Positions 43,337-52,346 are shown, counted from the first letter of the stretch. The stretch is DNA of 64,000 bases from Nocardia jejuensis NBRC 103114 (GCF_001613145.1 NZ_BDBU01000028.1:62001-126000), one strand, 5' to 3'. Numbers and translations: made by a program. Notes: generated by a model not told the origin, from the letters alone.

Positions 43337-44521
43337 ATGGTCGATTCCATGGTGAACAACTCCCGGTTACGCGCGGATACTCCCGGTTGCGAGGGCCAGG
43401 TATTTCTCGACAGCGCCGGGTCCTCGCTGCCCCCGCAGGTCGTCGTGGACACCGCCGTCGCCCACCTGCGGCGCGAGGCGGAGATCGGCGGCTATCGCGC
43501 CGCCACCGAGCGGCTCGACGATCTGGCCGCGGTGAAAACCGGCATCGGAGAGCTGATCGGCGCGGCCCCGGGGACCATCGCGCTCAGCGACAGCGCCAGT
43601 CGCTCCTGGACGGATTTCTTCTACTCGGTGCCGCTCGCCCCCGGCGATCGCATCCTGATCTCCGGCTCCGACTACGCCAGCAATGCCATCGGCGCGCTGC
43701 AGCGCGCCCGGCAGACCGGCGCGACGGTCGAACCGATCCCGAGCGACAGCACCGGCCAGCTCGATCTCGAGGCCCTGGAATCGATGCTCGACGAGCGGGT
43801 GAAACTGGTCTCGCTGGTGCACGTGCCGACCAACGGCGGCCTGATCAACCCGGTCGGCGAGGCCACCGAGATCGCCCACCGGGTGGGCGCGCTGGTACTG
43901 CTGGACGCCTGCCAGTCCGCGGGTCAGCTACCGCTGGACGTCACCGCGCTCGGCGTGGACGCGCTGTCCGCGACCGGACGCAAATGGCTGCGCGGACCCC
44001 GCGGCACCGGATTCCTGTATCTGCGTCCGGAGCTGGCCGCCACCCTGGAACCCGGACGCCTCGACCTGCACAGCGCCGCCTGGACCGGACCCGGCGAATA
44101 CACCCTCGCCGCCGATGCGAGCCGCTTCGAATTCTGGGAGTGCGACGTGGCCGGACGGCTCGGGCTCGGCGCGGCCGTGCGGTATCTGCTCGACCTCGGA
44201 CCGGCCCAGGCCTACCAGGCCGTCGCCGATCGGGCCGCGTACCTGCGCAAGGCACTGCCGGAAGTACCGGGGGTGAGGGTCCGGGATCTCGGCGTGCGAC
44301 AGGCGGGCATCGTCTCGTTCACGGTCGCCGGTCTGCAACCGGCCGAGGTGCGCGACCGCCTGCGCGAGGAATCCGTCACCGTCACCGTCAGCCACCGCGA
44401 ATCCACGCTGCTGGACATGACCGCGCGCGAACTGACATCGGTCGTGCGCGCCTCGCCGCACTACTTCGTCAGCTTCGAGGATCTGGACCGCTTCCTGGAC
44501 GCCGTCGCCGCCCTCGCGTGA
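43337..44521 (+). CDS. egtE: Class V aminotransferase-fold PLP enzyme, EgtE
   Basis: The 394-residue protein is a PLP-dependent C–S lyase of the aminotransferase V fold. 'FLDSAGSSLPPQVVVDTAVAHL', 'LLDACQSAGQLPLDVTALGVDALSATGRKWLRGPRGTGFLY' (PLP Lys in GRKW) and the C-terminal 'VTVSHRESTLLDM' are visible. EgtE splits hercynylcysteine sulfoxide to ergothioneine. It is divergent from egtA, whereas in M. smegmatis egtA–E run together. ATG 43337 lacks a ribosome site (43349 is an alternative), so the transcript may be leaderless. Confidence 0.92.
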   Translation: MVDSMVNNSRLRADTPGCEGQVFLDSAGSSLPPQVVVDTAVAHLRREAEIGGYRAATERLDDLAAVKTGIGELIGAAPGTIALSDSASRSWTDFFYSVPLAPGDRILISGSDYASNAIGALQRARQTGATVEPIPSDSTGQLDLEALESMLDERVKLVSLVHVPTNGGLINPVGEATEIAHRVGALVLLDACQSAGQLPLDVTALGVDALSATGRKWLRGPRGTGFLYLRPELAATLEPGRLDLHSAAWTGPGEYTLAADASRFEFWECDVAGRLGLGAAVRYLLDLGPAQAYQAVADRAAYLRKALPEVPGVRVRDLGVRQAGIVSFTVAGLQPAEVRDRLREESVTVTVSHRESTLLDMTARELTSVVRASPHYFVSFEDLDRFLDAVAALA

Positions 44522-44547
44522 CTTCGGTGGCTGCTCGCGCACTGCCC

Positions 44548-44568
44548 GGCGGCCGGGGTCCGGCCGCC
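44548..44568 (+). terminator. Hairpin after egtE
   Basis: GGCGGCCGG and CCGGCCGCC form a perfect nine-base stem around GGT, 26 bases after the egtE stop. There is no T-run, as is common for actinobacterial terminators. Confidence 0.6.
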
Positions 44569-44600
44569 CATCTCATACCTGCCCTCCGGCCGTCCTGAAG

Positions 44601-44636
44601 TCGGACAACATGTTCCAGCCCTCGGACAACATGTTC
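44601..44636. promoter_or_regulatory. Two identical 15-bp repeats, 21 bp apart
   Basis: TCGGACAACATGTTC occurs at 44601–44615 and again at 44622–44636. The start-to-start distance is 21 bases (two helical turns), and each copy has the palindromic core AACATGTT. They lie 71–106 bases before the acyl-AMP ligase start, in the promoter. This geometry suggests cooperative binding of a dimeric regulator, unidentified. Confidence 0.6.
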
Positions 44637-44706
44637 GAAAAGGGTTAACAGGCCGGGGCGGCAGCGGGATAGTTGGGTGTCAGGCAGCGCGTTTGAGGAG
44701 TCGATC

Positions 44707-46353
44707 GTGAGCCGATTCACCGATGAGATGTATGCGACCGCCCAGGTCTCCGAGCGAGGGCTGGTGACCGGGGAACCGGATGCGCCGCTGCGGCAGGGCT
44801 GGGGTGAGATCCACTCGATCGCCAGACGCATGGCCGGTGGCCTGGCCGACGCGGGGATCGGGCACGGCGACGCGGTGGGCGTGCTGGCCGGGATGCCGGT
44901 GGACATCGCGCCGGCCTGCCAGGCGGTGTGGATGCGCGGGGCGTCCATCACCATGCTGCATCAGCCCACACCGCGCACCGATCTGCAGATGTGGGCGCAG
45001 GACACCGAAACCGTGCTGCGGATGATCGACGCGCGAGCGGTGATCCTGGGCGCGCCGTTCGAGGCCGCGGCACCGCTGCTGACCGAACGCGGCATCGCCT
45101 TCGTGACCATCGACGCTCTGCGCGAGGGCACGGCGATCGATCCGCTGCCGACCGGCGAGGACGATATCGCCCTGCAGCAGTTGACATCCGGTTCGACCGG
45201 CAAGCCGAAGGCGGTGCGGATCACGCACGGCAATTTCTTCGTGAACGCGTACGCCATGTTCGATCGGGTGAAGTTCCAGCTCGACACCGATGTGATGGTC
45301 AGCTGGCTGCCGCTCTTCCACGATATGGGCATGGTCGGATTCCTCAGCGTCCCCATGCAATTCGGCGCGGAAGTCGTCTGCGTGACGCCGCTGGACTTCC
45401 TGATGCGGCCGATCCTGTGGGCCGAGCTGATCTCCAAATATCACGGAACTGTCACTGCCGCACCGAATTTCGCGTACTCACTGCTGTCCCGCCGACTGCG
45501 CAACGCCCCCGACGGCGCGCTCGATCTGAGCAGCGTCCGCTACATGTGGAACGGCGCGGAACCGGTGGACGCCGACACCATGGACGCGCTGGCCGCCGCC
45601 GGAAAACGGTTCGGGCTCAACCCGATGGCGCTGACCCCGGTCTACGGCATGGCCGAAACCACACTGGCCGTGTCCGTTCCCGATCCGGGACTGGGTCAGG
45701 TGCTCGATGTGGTGGACGCCGATCTGCTCGAGGCGCTCGGCAAGGCGGTGCCGGTGCGCGACCCCGAGCATCACCACGGCGCCGTTCGCCGTTTGCCCAC
45801 CCTCGGTTACCTCGTCGACAACCTCGAGGGCCGGGTCGTGGACTCCGATCGCCAACCGCTGCCCACCCGCAGCGTCGGGGTGATCGAATTGCGTGGCCCC
45901 GCTGTCACTTCCGGCTATGTCACCACCGAGGGCTTCCGTCCGGCGCAGGACGCCGACGGCTGGCTCGACACCGGCGACATCGGCTACTTCACCGAGGAGG
46001 GCCTGATGGTGGTGTGCGGCCGGATCAAGGACGTGATCATCATGGGCGGGCGCAATATCTATCCGACCGATATCGAGCGAGCGGCCCTGCACGTCAAGGG
46101 TGTTCGCCCCGGCAACGCGGTGGCGGTCCGGCTCGACGCCGGGCAGAAGCGCGAGAGCTTCGCGGTGGTGGTGGAGAGCAACGACTTCCAGAATTCGGGC
46201 GAGGTCAAACGCATCGAGCACGAGATCGTGCACGCGGTGTTCTCCGAGGTCGGCGTCCGCCCGCGCAGCGTCACCATTCTCGGCCCGGGAGCCCTGCCCA
46301 AGACCTCCTCCGGCAAGCTCCGGCGCGCGGCCACCTCGGCGCAGCTGACCTGA
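44707..46353 (+). CDS. Fatty-acyl-AMP ligase / acyl-CoA synthetase (Pks16/Rv1013 type)
   Basis: The 548-residue ANL enzyme has the P-loop 'LQQLTSGSTGKPKAVRITHGN', 'VSWLPLFHDMGMVGFLSVPMQFGAE', 'TPVYGMAETT', 'GWLDTGDIGY' and 'IIMGGRNIYPTDIERAA'. The C-terminal catalytic Lys is in 'PKTSSGKLRRA'. It activates fatty acids as adenylates for lipid synthesis. Position before pth and rplY matches pks16 (Rv1013), although it is not a polyketide synthase. GTG 44707 follows GAGGAG. The repeat pair at 44601–44636 may regulate it. Confidence 0.9.
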   Translation: MSRFTDEMYATAQVSERGLVTGEPDAPLRQGWGEIHSIARRMAGGLADAGIGHGDAVGVLAGMPVDIAPACQAVWMRGASITMLHQPTPRTDLQMWAQDTETVLRMIDARAVILGAPFEAAAPLLTERGIAFVTIDALREGTAIDPLPTGEDDIALQQLTSGSTGKPKAVRITHGNFFVNAYAMFDRVKFQLDTDVMVSWLPLFHDMGMVGFLSVPMQFGAEVVCVTPLDFLMRPILWAELISKYHGTVTAAPNFAYSLLSRRLRNAPDGALDLSSVRYMWNGAEPVDADTMDALAAAGKRFGLNPMALTPVYGMAETTLAVSVPDPGLGQVLDVVDADLLEALGKAVPVRDPEHHHGAVRRLPTLGYLVDNLEGRVVDSDRQPLPTRSVGVIELRGPAVTSGYVTTEGFRPAQDADGWLDTGDIGYFTEEGLMVVCGRIKDVIIMGGRNIYPTDIERAALHVKGVRPGNAVAVRLDAGQKRESFAVVVESNDFQNSGEVKRIEHEIVHAVFSEVGVRPRSVTILGPGALPKTSSGKLRRAATSAQLT

Positions 46354-46376
46354 GGACGGTCGCGGGGTAGGAACGG

Positions 46377-46478
46377 CTCTGCCCCACCAGCGACTCTGCC
46401 CCACCAGCGACTCTGCCCCACCAGCGACTCTGCCCCGCCGACAACTCTGCCCCACCGACAACGCTGCCCCACAGACGA
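46377..46478. repeat. Tandem array of six 17-bp units
   Basis: Units of CTCTGCCCCACCAGCGA: three identical copies (46377–46427), then three diverged ones (46428–46478). A further partial copy merges into the terminator stem. The array lies between convergent genes (acyl-AMP ligase and pth), like the array at 31785. Confidence 0.9.
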
Positions 46479-46479
46479 C

Positions 46480-46512
46480 TTCGCCCCGTCACGACAACCG
46501 TGACGGGGCGAA
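46480..46512. terminator. Bidirectional terminator between the acyl-AMP ligase gene and pth
   Basis: TTCGCCCCGTCACG and CGTGACGGGGCGAA form a perfect 14-base stem with a five-base loop. TTCG/CGAA ends make it usable in both directions. It serves the two convergent genes. Confidence 0.9.
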
Positions 46513-46546
46513 TCGACATCTTCGGCACTACTACCCGGCGTCGACC

Positions 46547-47128
46547 TCAGTGCAGCTGGTTCTGCGCGGCTTCCAGGCCCACCCGCAGCAGCAACTCCAC
46601 CGCGTCGGCGGCCTGCTCCACGATCACCGGGACCTCTTTGCGCTCCGGAGCCGAGAACGGCTTGAGCACATAATCCGCGGGATCCTGCCGACCCGGCGGG
46701 CGCCCGATACCGAAGCGCACCCGCAGGTACTCCTTGGTGGTGAGCGCCTGCGAGATCGAACGCAGGCCGTTGTGGCCGCCTTCACCGCCACCGCGCTTCA
46801 ATCGGATATCGCCGAACGGCAGATCGAGCTCGTCGTGGACGGCGATCACATCGGTCGCGGGTACCGAGAAGAAGCGGGCCAGCGCGGCCACCGGGCGGCC
46901 GGACAGGTTCATGTAGTCGCGCGGTTTGGCGATCAACACCTTTCGCCCGTCCAGGCGTGCCTCGAGCAGGTCCGCGCCGGATTTCTTGTGCACGGTGAAA
47001 CGGCCCCCGACGCGCTCCGCGAGCACGTCGGCGACCATGAAGCCGACATTGTGCCGGGTGCGCTCGTATTCGGAACCGGGATTACCCAGTCCGACCACGA
47101 GCACCGGCCCGGCCGTTGCCTCGGTCAC
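46547..47128 (-). CDS. pth: Peptidyl-tRNA hydrolase
   Basis: The 193-residue enzyme releases tRNA from peptidyl-tRNA that drops off the ribosome. Motifs: 'LVVGLGNPGSEYERTRHNVGFMVAD' with the catalytic His, 'KPRDYMNLSGRPVAALA', 'VHDELDLPFGDIRLKRGGGEGGHNGLRSI'. It follows rplY by 21 bases in the same direction, the usual actinobacterial order (Rv1014c–Rv1015c). Confidence 0.97.
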   Translation of the reverse strand: MTEATAGPVLVVGLGNPGSEYERTRHNVGFMVADVLAERVGGRFTVHKKSGADLLEARLDGRKVLIAKPRDYMNLSGRPVAALARFFSVPATDVIAVHDELDLPFGDIRLKRGGGEGGHNGLRSISQALTTKEYLRVRFGIGRPPGRQDPADYVLKPFSAPERKEVPVIVEQAADAVELLLRVGLEAAQNQLH

Positions 47129-47149
47129 GAGAACCGTTGTGCGGCGGTA

Positions 47150-47746
47150 TTACTCGGCGGCTTCCTCGGTGGCAGCCTCGTCCTCGTCCTCGGAGGCGGC
47201 CTGCGGGGCGGCGATGACGTTGACGATCAGCGCTTCCGGGTCACCGGCCAGGGCGACGCCGGACGGCAGCGTGATGGAGCCGGCGGTGATCTGGGTACCG
47301 GCCTCGACGCCCTCGATGGAGACGTCGATGGACTCGGGCAGCTTCATGGCGTCGGCCTCGACGGACAGCACCGAGGTCTCCTGGGTGACCAGGGTGGCGG
47401 CGGCGGGCTCGCCGACGATGTTGATGTTGACGTCGGCGACGACGCGCTCACCCTTGCGGATGACCAGGAGGTCGGCGTGCTCGATGTAGCGACGCAGCGG
47501 GTGCACGACCACGGACTTGGTCATGGCCAGGGCGGGCTTGCCGGCGATGTCCAGGTTCAGGATGGCGTTGGTGCCGTGCTGACGCAGGATGGCGGCGAAC
47601 TCGCGGGCGTTCACGGCGAGGTGCTGCGGCTCCTCGTTGTGGCCGTACAGCACGGCGGGCACGTTGCCGTCGCGGCGGGTACGGCGGGCAGCGCCCTTGC
47701 CGAACTCGGTGCGAACGGTGGCTACGAGAAGGTTGGCATCAGACAT
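47150..47746 (-). CDS. rplY: 50S ribosomal protein L25/general stress protein Ctc
   Basis: The 198-residue Ctc-type L25 has the N-terminal 5S-rRNA-binding domain ('VRTEFGKGAARRTRRDGNVPAVLYGHNEEPQHLAVNAREFA') and the C-terminal TL5-like domain ending in an Ala/Glu-rich acidic tail. Strong codon bias fits a ribosomal protein. AGGAGAGA precedes the ATG at 47746. It forms a unit with pth. Confidence 0.97.
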   Translation of the reverse strand: MSDANLLVATVRTEFGKGAARRTRRDGNVPAVLYGHNEEPQHLAVNAREFAAILRQHGTNAILNLDIAGKPALAMTKSVVVHPLRRYIEHADLLVIRKGERVVADVNINIVGEPAAATLVTQETSVLSVEADAMKLPESIDVSIEGVEAGTQITAGSITLPSGVALAGDPEALIVNVIAAPQAASEDEDEAATEEAAE

Positions 47747-48066
47747 GAGTCTCTCCTACGGGCTCTTCCGGCAAATGGTCTACATGCGAGTCGGGGGAAT
47801 ACTCCGCCCCGACCGGGTCTTTGTGGCTTGCGAGTCAGGCGAAGACCGAGCATGGACGACCGGAAGGCCGAGCCGCGTCGATCACGGTGGGCAACTGGGT
47901 GCCACACCCTCGCCGAGACAACCCGAAGACTCTAACACGCAGGCGTATACCCCTTGAACCGCCCCCCGACTTGGAGTAGGGCGCCGGGCCACCCATCTGG
48001 ATCCCCGATATGCCCGAGCCCACGCGACCATATCCGAACCGCTTCCCAGCACGTCCGGAGAGAAGC
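47747..48066. other. Intergenic region upstream of rplY
   Basis: These 320 bases hold the rplY promoter and the 3' flank of the SDR gene that ends at 48067. Open frames on either strand look like chance. No clear repeat or riboswitch is seen. Confidence 0.5.
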
Positions 48067-48855
48067 TCAGAAGCCCTGACCGGGCAGCGGCAGGATTCCG
48101 AGATTGGCGTCGAGCCCGCCGTCCACCACCAGCGTGGTGCCCGTGATGTAGGAGGCGGCCGGCGAGGCCAGGAACCAGATCGCCTCGGCCTGCTCCTCGG
48201 GTTCGGCGACCCGGCCGAGCGGGATGCGCCGCTCTATCTCGGCCAGCAGCGCGGGGTTGCGATGAACACCCGAGGTGATCGCGGTTCGGGTCAGTCCGGG
48301 AGCGATGGCGTTGACCCGCACACCCTGGGCGGCGTAGTCGAGCGCGAAGGCGCGGACCAGGTTGACCAGCGCACCCTTGGACGCGTTGTAGGCCCAATTG
48401 CCGGGATCGCCACGCAAACCGGCCACCGACGCGGTGAAGATCGCCGATCCCCGGGTATGGCGCAGAGCGGGGATCGCGGCGCGGAGGCCGTGGATCGGCC
48501 CGCGCAGGTTCACGCCGAGAATGCGATCGGCGGCTTCCACCGCGCCGGGCGACTCGAGCGGCGGTGTGCCGCCGGTGCCCGCGTTGAGCACGACGGTGTC
48601 GAGGCGGCCGAAACGGTCCAGGGCCGTGCGCACCGCGCGCGCATTGATCTCCTCGGCGGACACGTCGCCGGTCAGAACGATCGGATCGCCGCGCAGATCG
48701 GACAGACCGGACTCGTCGATGTCCACGGCGATCACGTGGTGTCCACGGGCGGCGAACAGCTCGACCGCGGCACGCCCGATACCCGAGGCGGCCCCGGTGA
48801 CGATCACGACCCGGCGGTCCTCGGTCCCGGTCCCACTGTCTTCGGTCGATGTCAT
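48067..48855 (-). CDS. Short-chain dehydrogenase/reductase (SDR)
   Basis: The 262-residue classical SDR has the cofactor motif 'VIVTGAASGIGRAAVE' (TGxxxGIG), 'LNAGTGG', a catalytic Ser segment 'IFTASVAGL', and 'YNASK' with the catalytic Tyr and Lys. 'DIDES' after strand two suggests NAD preference. ATG 48855 follows GGAAGGG. The substrate is unknown. The next upstream gene on this strand is the acyltransferase. Confidence 0.88.
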   Translation of the reverse strand: MTSTEDSGTGTEDRRVVIVTGAASGIGRAAVELFAARGHHVIAVDIDESGLSDLRGDPIVLTGDVSAEEINARAVRTALDRFGRLDTVVLNAGTGGTPPLESPGAVEAADRILGVNLRGPIHGLRAAIPALRHTRGSAIFTASVAGLRGDPGNWAYNASKGALVNLVRAFALDYAAQGVRVNAIAPGLTRTAITSGVHRNPALLAEIERRIPLGRVAEPEEQAEAIWFLASPAASYITGTTLVVDGGLDANLGILPLPGQGF

Positions 48856-48975
48856 ATGCGCCCTTCCACTCCGGCATCGAGACTTCAGCACGGGGAGGGA
48901 ACCGCATCAACACTTCGGCTACGAGCGAATTCAATTGCGGGCGAGGGCGAGACGGCCCGCTCGCCGGCGCGGGGT

Positions 48976-49644
48976 TCAGGCGGCTTCGGCGCGGTCCTTG
49001 AAAGTGGTTGCGTAGCAGTCGACGTAGGGGCGACCGGAGCGGCGAACCAGGTCGGCCATCAGATCGTCGGTGGCGCGGCGGACGGCCTGCTGGTCGGCCG
49101 GGAGGAAGTAGCGCGGGCGACCGAAGGAGAGGGAGACCTTGGCGGGGCGCAGGAATCGGCGATGGCGGGCGTTCACCTTGTCGGTGCCGGACAGCACGAC
49201 CGGAACGACCGGTGCGCCGGTTTCCATCGCCACCCGGATCACGCCGGTGCGCCCCCGATAGATGCGCCCGTCCGGGGAGCGGGTGCCCTCCGGGTGGATA
49301 CCCCACATGCCGCCCTGCTCGAGGATGCGCACCGCGGCCGCGAGCGAATCGGAGCCGGACGCGCCGCCGGTGCGGTCGACGGGCACCTGACCGGTCGCGG
49401 CCATGACCCAGCGGTTGACCCGCCCGCGCCAGCCGCCGCCGGTGAAGTACTCCTGCTTGGCGATGAAGGTCAGCCGGCGCGGCAGCACCAGGCACAGATA
49501 CAGCGAATCCACCACGGCGAGATGGTTGGCGGCGATGATGACCGGGCCCTGAGCCGGAACATTGTGCAGGCCTTCGACCTTCGGCCGTCCCAGCAGCCTG
49601 AGCACCGGACCGACCAGCACGTGCTTCAGCACCCAGTACCACAT
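48976..49644 (-). CDS. 1-acyl-sn-glycerol-3-phosphate acyltransferase family protein (PlsC-like)
   Basis: The 222-residue membrane-associated enzyme starts at ATG 49644 after GGGGAGG. The acyltransferase motifs are 'ANHLAVVDSLYL' (HxxxxD: here NHLAVVD), 'TFIAKQEYF', 'IHPEGTRSPDGRIYRGRTGVIRVA' and 'PVVPVVLSG'. It adds the second acyl chain in phospholipid synthesis or acts on related lipids. Its promoter holds paired palindromes shared with a divergent TetR gene, so it is likely the regulated target. Confidence 0.9.
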   Translation of the reverse strand: MWYWVLKHVLVGPVLRLLGRPKVEGLHNVPAQGPVIIAANHLAVVDSLYLCLVLPRRLTFIAKQEYFTGGGWRGRVNRWVMAATGQVPVDRTGGASGSDSLAAAVRILEQGGMWGIHPEGTRSPDGRIYRGRTGVIRVAMETGAPVVPVVLSGTDKVNARHRRFLRPAKVSLSFGRPRYFLPADQQAVRRATDDLMADLVRRSGRPYVDCYATTFKDRAEAA

Positions 49645-49668
49645 GAAAACCTCCCCTGACCGAAGCGC

Positions 49669-49715
49669 GTAGACACTGTCTACAATGTCTACACCAACCG
49701 GTAGACACTGTCTAC
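49669..49715. promoter_or_regulatory. Duplicated 15-bp palindrome, TetR-type operator
   Basis: GTAGACACTGTCTAC occurs at 49669–49683 and again at 49701–49715 as identical palindromes. A half-site TGTCTAC (49686–49692) lies between them. It sits 25 bases upstream of the acyltransferase and about 200 bases upstream of the divergent TetR gene, its likely binding partner. Confidence 0.8.
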
Positions 49716-49918
49716 GAAGATTTTCGGCCACTCGAGGATTCGTCGGCCACAGCGGCTCGGTCGGAACACGGACTTCCCGCCGAGGATCAGGTCGGCGACA
49801 GGGCAGGACACACCGGAGCGCCCGAGCCGGAGTAATGCGCGCCGGAGCACGACAGGTGCGGTGCACCACGAGTTCCGACGAGGGCCACGAGGCGAGGTCC
49901 CGGAGAGGTACGGCGAGA

Positions 49919-50494
49919 ATGGTGCACATGGAAGTGGTTGAGCCGCTGCGGGAACGGCTGGTGGCCGCGGGCGTCGAGATGCTGGAACAAGTGGGCGCCG
50001 CGCAGCTCGGATTGCGGGCGATCGCCCGCGAGGCGGGGGTGTCACACGGCGCGCCACGGCGGTATTTCCCGACCCACAACGCGCTGCTGGCCGCGGTCGC
50101 GGCGCGCGGCTACACCGACCTGCGCGCCGATTTCGAAGCGGTGCAGGCGGATTCACCGCATGCCCGGCTGGAACTGACCGGAATGGCCTACGTCGAATTC
50201 GCGGTTCATCGGCGCGAGATGTTCACCCTCATGTTCCGCCACGATCTGCTCGAGGGAGCCGGCGAGAACCTGCGCGTGACCGTGACCAGGCCGTTGTTCC
50301 GGCGCTGGACCGAGCGGGTCGCCGAATGCGTGGACGATCCGAACGGGCAGCGGGCGCTGAGCCTGTGGACGAACCTGCACGGCATCGCGGTCGTGGTCGC
50401 CAATCGCAGCATCGAGGCGGTCGCACCCGGAACCGATGTCCGCCGCCTGGTCGCGACCGCTGTCGCGCAGCATCTCGGCAGCCCGGCTACCTAG
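49919..50494 (+). CDS. TetR family regulator
   Basis: The 191-residue protein has the HTH 'RERLVAAGVEMLEQVGAAQLGLRAIAREAGVSHGAPRRYFPTHNALLAAVAARGY' and a ligand domain with 'MAYVEFAVHRREMFTLMFR', typical of the WHG (TetR_C_13-like) group. Starts at 49919, 49922 and 49928 are all possible. It is divergent from the acyltransferase across the palindromic operator and probably represses it. Confidence 0.87.
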   Translation: MVHMEVVEPLRERLVAAGVEMLEQVGAAQLGLRAIAREAGVSHGAPRRYFPTHNALLAAVAARGYTDLRADFEAVQADSPHARLELTGMAYVEFAVHRREMFTLMFRHDLLEGAGENLRVTVTRPLFRRWTERVAECVDDPNGQRALSLWTNLHGIAVVVANRSIEAVAPGTDVRRLVATAVAQHLGSPAT

Positions 50495-50603
50495 ATCGGC
50501 CGGGCGGAACCGCGCCGGCGCACCGGTCAACCTCGCCGGACCGGCCTCCCGGCCGGTCACGTACCCTGGACAGGTTGCCGCGTCCGCACAATAAGGAGTC
50601 CCC

Positions 50604-52232
50604 GTGAGTTCCCCGACCACCAGCGCGACCGCCGCACCCGCATCCGGGCGGCTGGCCGGCGAAGTGGCCCGGCGGCGCACCTTCGCGGTGATCTCGCATC
50701 CCGACGCGGGCAAGTCGACGCTGACCGAAGCGCTCGCGCTGCACGCCCGGGTGATCTCCGAGGCGGGCGCGATCCACGGCAAGGCCGGACGCAAGGCCAC
50801 GGTGTCGGACTGGATGGAGATGGAGAAGGCGCGCGGTATCTCCGTCAGCTCGACCGCGCTGCAGTTCGAGTACGGCGACTGCGTCATCAATCTGGTGGAC
50901 ACCCCCGGCCACTCCGACTTCTCCGAGGACACCTACCGCGTGCTCACCGCGGTCGACGCGGCGGTCATGCTCATCGACGCGGCCAAGGGCCTGGAACCGC
51001 AGACGCTCAAGCTCTTTCAGGTCGCACGCGATCGCGGCATTCCGGTGATCACGGTCATCAACAAGTGGGACCGGCCGGGCCAGGCCCCGCTGGAACTGCT
51101 CGACGAGATCCTCGAGCGGATCGGCCTCACGCCCACTCCCCTGTTCCTGCCGGTCGGCATCGCCGGAGATTTCCGCGGCCTGCTGCGCCGCGGCGAGGAC
51201 GGCGCGGCCACCGAGTACATCCACTTCACCCGCACCGCCGGTGGTGCGACCATCGCCCCCGAGGTGAGCTACACCCCCGAACGCGCCGCCGAGCGCGAAG
51301 GCGAGGTGTGGGACGAGGCCGTCGAGGAGAGCGAACTGCTCTCGGCCGCCGGGCAGGACCACGACCAGGAGATGTTCCTGGCCGGGCAGACCTCACCGGT
51401 CATCTACGCCTCCGCCATGCTGAATTTCGGTGTGCGCCAGATCCTCGAGACCCTCATCGAACTCGCGCCGCCACCACGCGCACGCAAGGACGTGAACGGC
51501 GCCGAGCGCGGAACCGGCGATCCGTTCAGTGCCGTCGTGTTCAAGGTGCAGGCGGGCATGGACACCGCCCACCGCGACCGGCTGGCCTTCATGCGCATCG
51601 TGTCCGGCGAATTCGAGCGCGGCATGGTCGTCACGCACGCGCAGACCGGCCGCCCGTTCGCCACCAAATACGCGCTGACCGTATTCGGCCGCGAGCGCAC
51701 CACCGTCGAAACCGCCTATCCGGGCGATGTGATCGGCCTGGTCAACGCGACGGCACTCGCGCCCGGCCACACCCTGTTCGTGGACAAGAAGGTCGAGTTC
51801 CCGCCGATCCCGTCCTTCGCGCCGGAGCACTTCGCCACCCTGCGCGCGCAGAGCGCGGGCAAGTACAAGCAGTTCCGCAAGGCCATCGACCAGCTCGACT
51901 CCGAGGGCGTCGTGCAGGTGCTGCGCAACGAACTGCGCGGCGACGCCTCCCCCGTGCTGGCGGCGGTCGGTCCCATGCAGTTCGAGGTCGTCACCGCGCG
52001 CATGCAGGGCGAGTACAACGTCGAGACCCAGCTCGACAATCTGCCGTACCAGCTGGCCCGGCGCACCGACGCCGAGTCCGCCGAGGAGCTCAACCGGCAG
52101 CGCGGCGTCGAGGTGTTCACCCGCACCGACGGCGCGATCCTGGCACTGTTCAGCGACAAGTGGCGGCTGCAGTACATCCAGAAGGAACTGCCGAAGCTGA
52201 CGCTGGAACTGCTCGTGGCGGGCACCGAGTAG
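50604..52232 (+). CDS. prfC: Peptide chain release factor 3
   Basis: The 542-residue GTPase recycles RF1/RF2 after termination. G motifs: 'ISHPDAGKSTLTEALALH' (G1), 'RGISVSST' (G2), 'DTPGHSDFSEDTYRVL' (G3), 'NKWDRPG' (G4). 'FKVQAGMDTAHRDRLAFMRI' and 'GEYNVETQLDNLPYQLAR' are RF3-specific. The GTG start has AAGGAG upstream. It is a monocistronic gene of full length. Confidence 0.96.
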   Translation: MSSPTTSATAAPASGRLAGEVARRRTFAVISHPDAGKSTLTEALALHARVISEAGAIHGKAGRKATVSDWMEMEKARGISVSSTALQFEYGDCVINLVDTPGHSDFSEDTYRVLTAVDAAVMLIDAAKGLEPQTLKLFQVARDRGIPVITVINKWDRPGQAPLELLDEILERIGLTPTPLFLPVGIAGDFRGLLRRGEDGAATEYIHFTRTAGGATIAPEVSYTPERAAEREGEVWDEAVEESELLSAAGQDHDQEMFLAGQTSPVIYASAMLNFGVRQILETLIELAPPPRARKDVNGAERGTGDPFSAVVFKVQAGMDTAHRDRLAFMRIVSGEFERGMVVTHAQTGRPFATKYALTVFGRERTTVETAYPGDVIGLVNATALAPGHTLFVDKKVEFPPIPSFAPEHFATLRAQSAGKYKQFRKAIDQLDSEGVVQVLRNELRGDASPVLAAVGPMQFEVVTARMQGEYNVETQLDNLPYQLARRTDAESAEELNRQRGVEVFTRTDGAILALFSDKWRLQYIQKELPKLTLELLVAGTE

Positions 52233-52346
52233 TTCACGAGCCGGTATCGGGACCTCGTCTGCCGGGTGTCCCGAACGCCCGTCCCGAAAGAACGAGGCCA
52301 GGGTGCGGGCGGATGTCCGCACCTCGCCGCCGCCGCGAGGCGGCGC

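Noticed and set aside
44707..46353. Possible polyketide synthase because of the M. tuberculosis name pks16
   Set aside because: Only an acyl-adenylating (ANL) enzyme is encoded; no ketosynthase or carrier domain is present.
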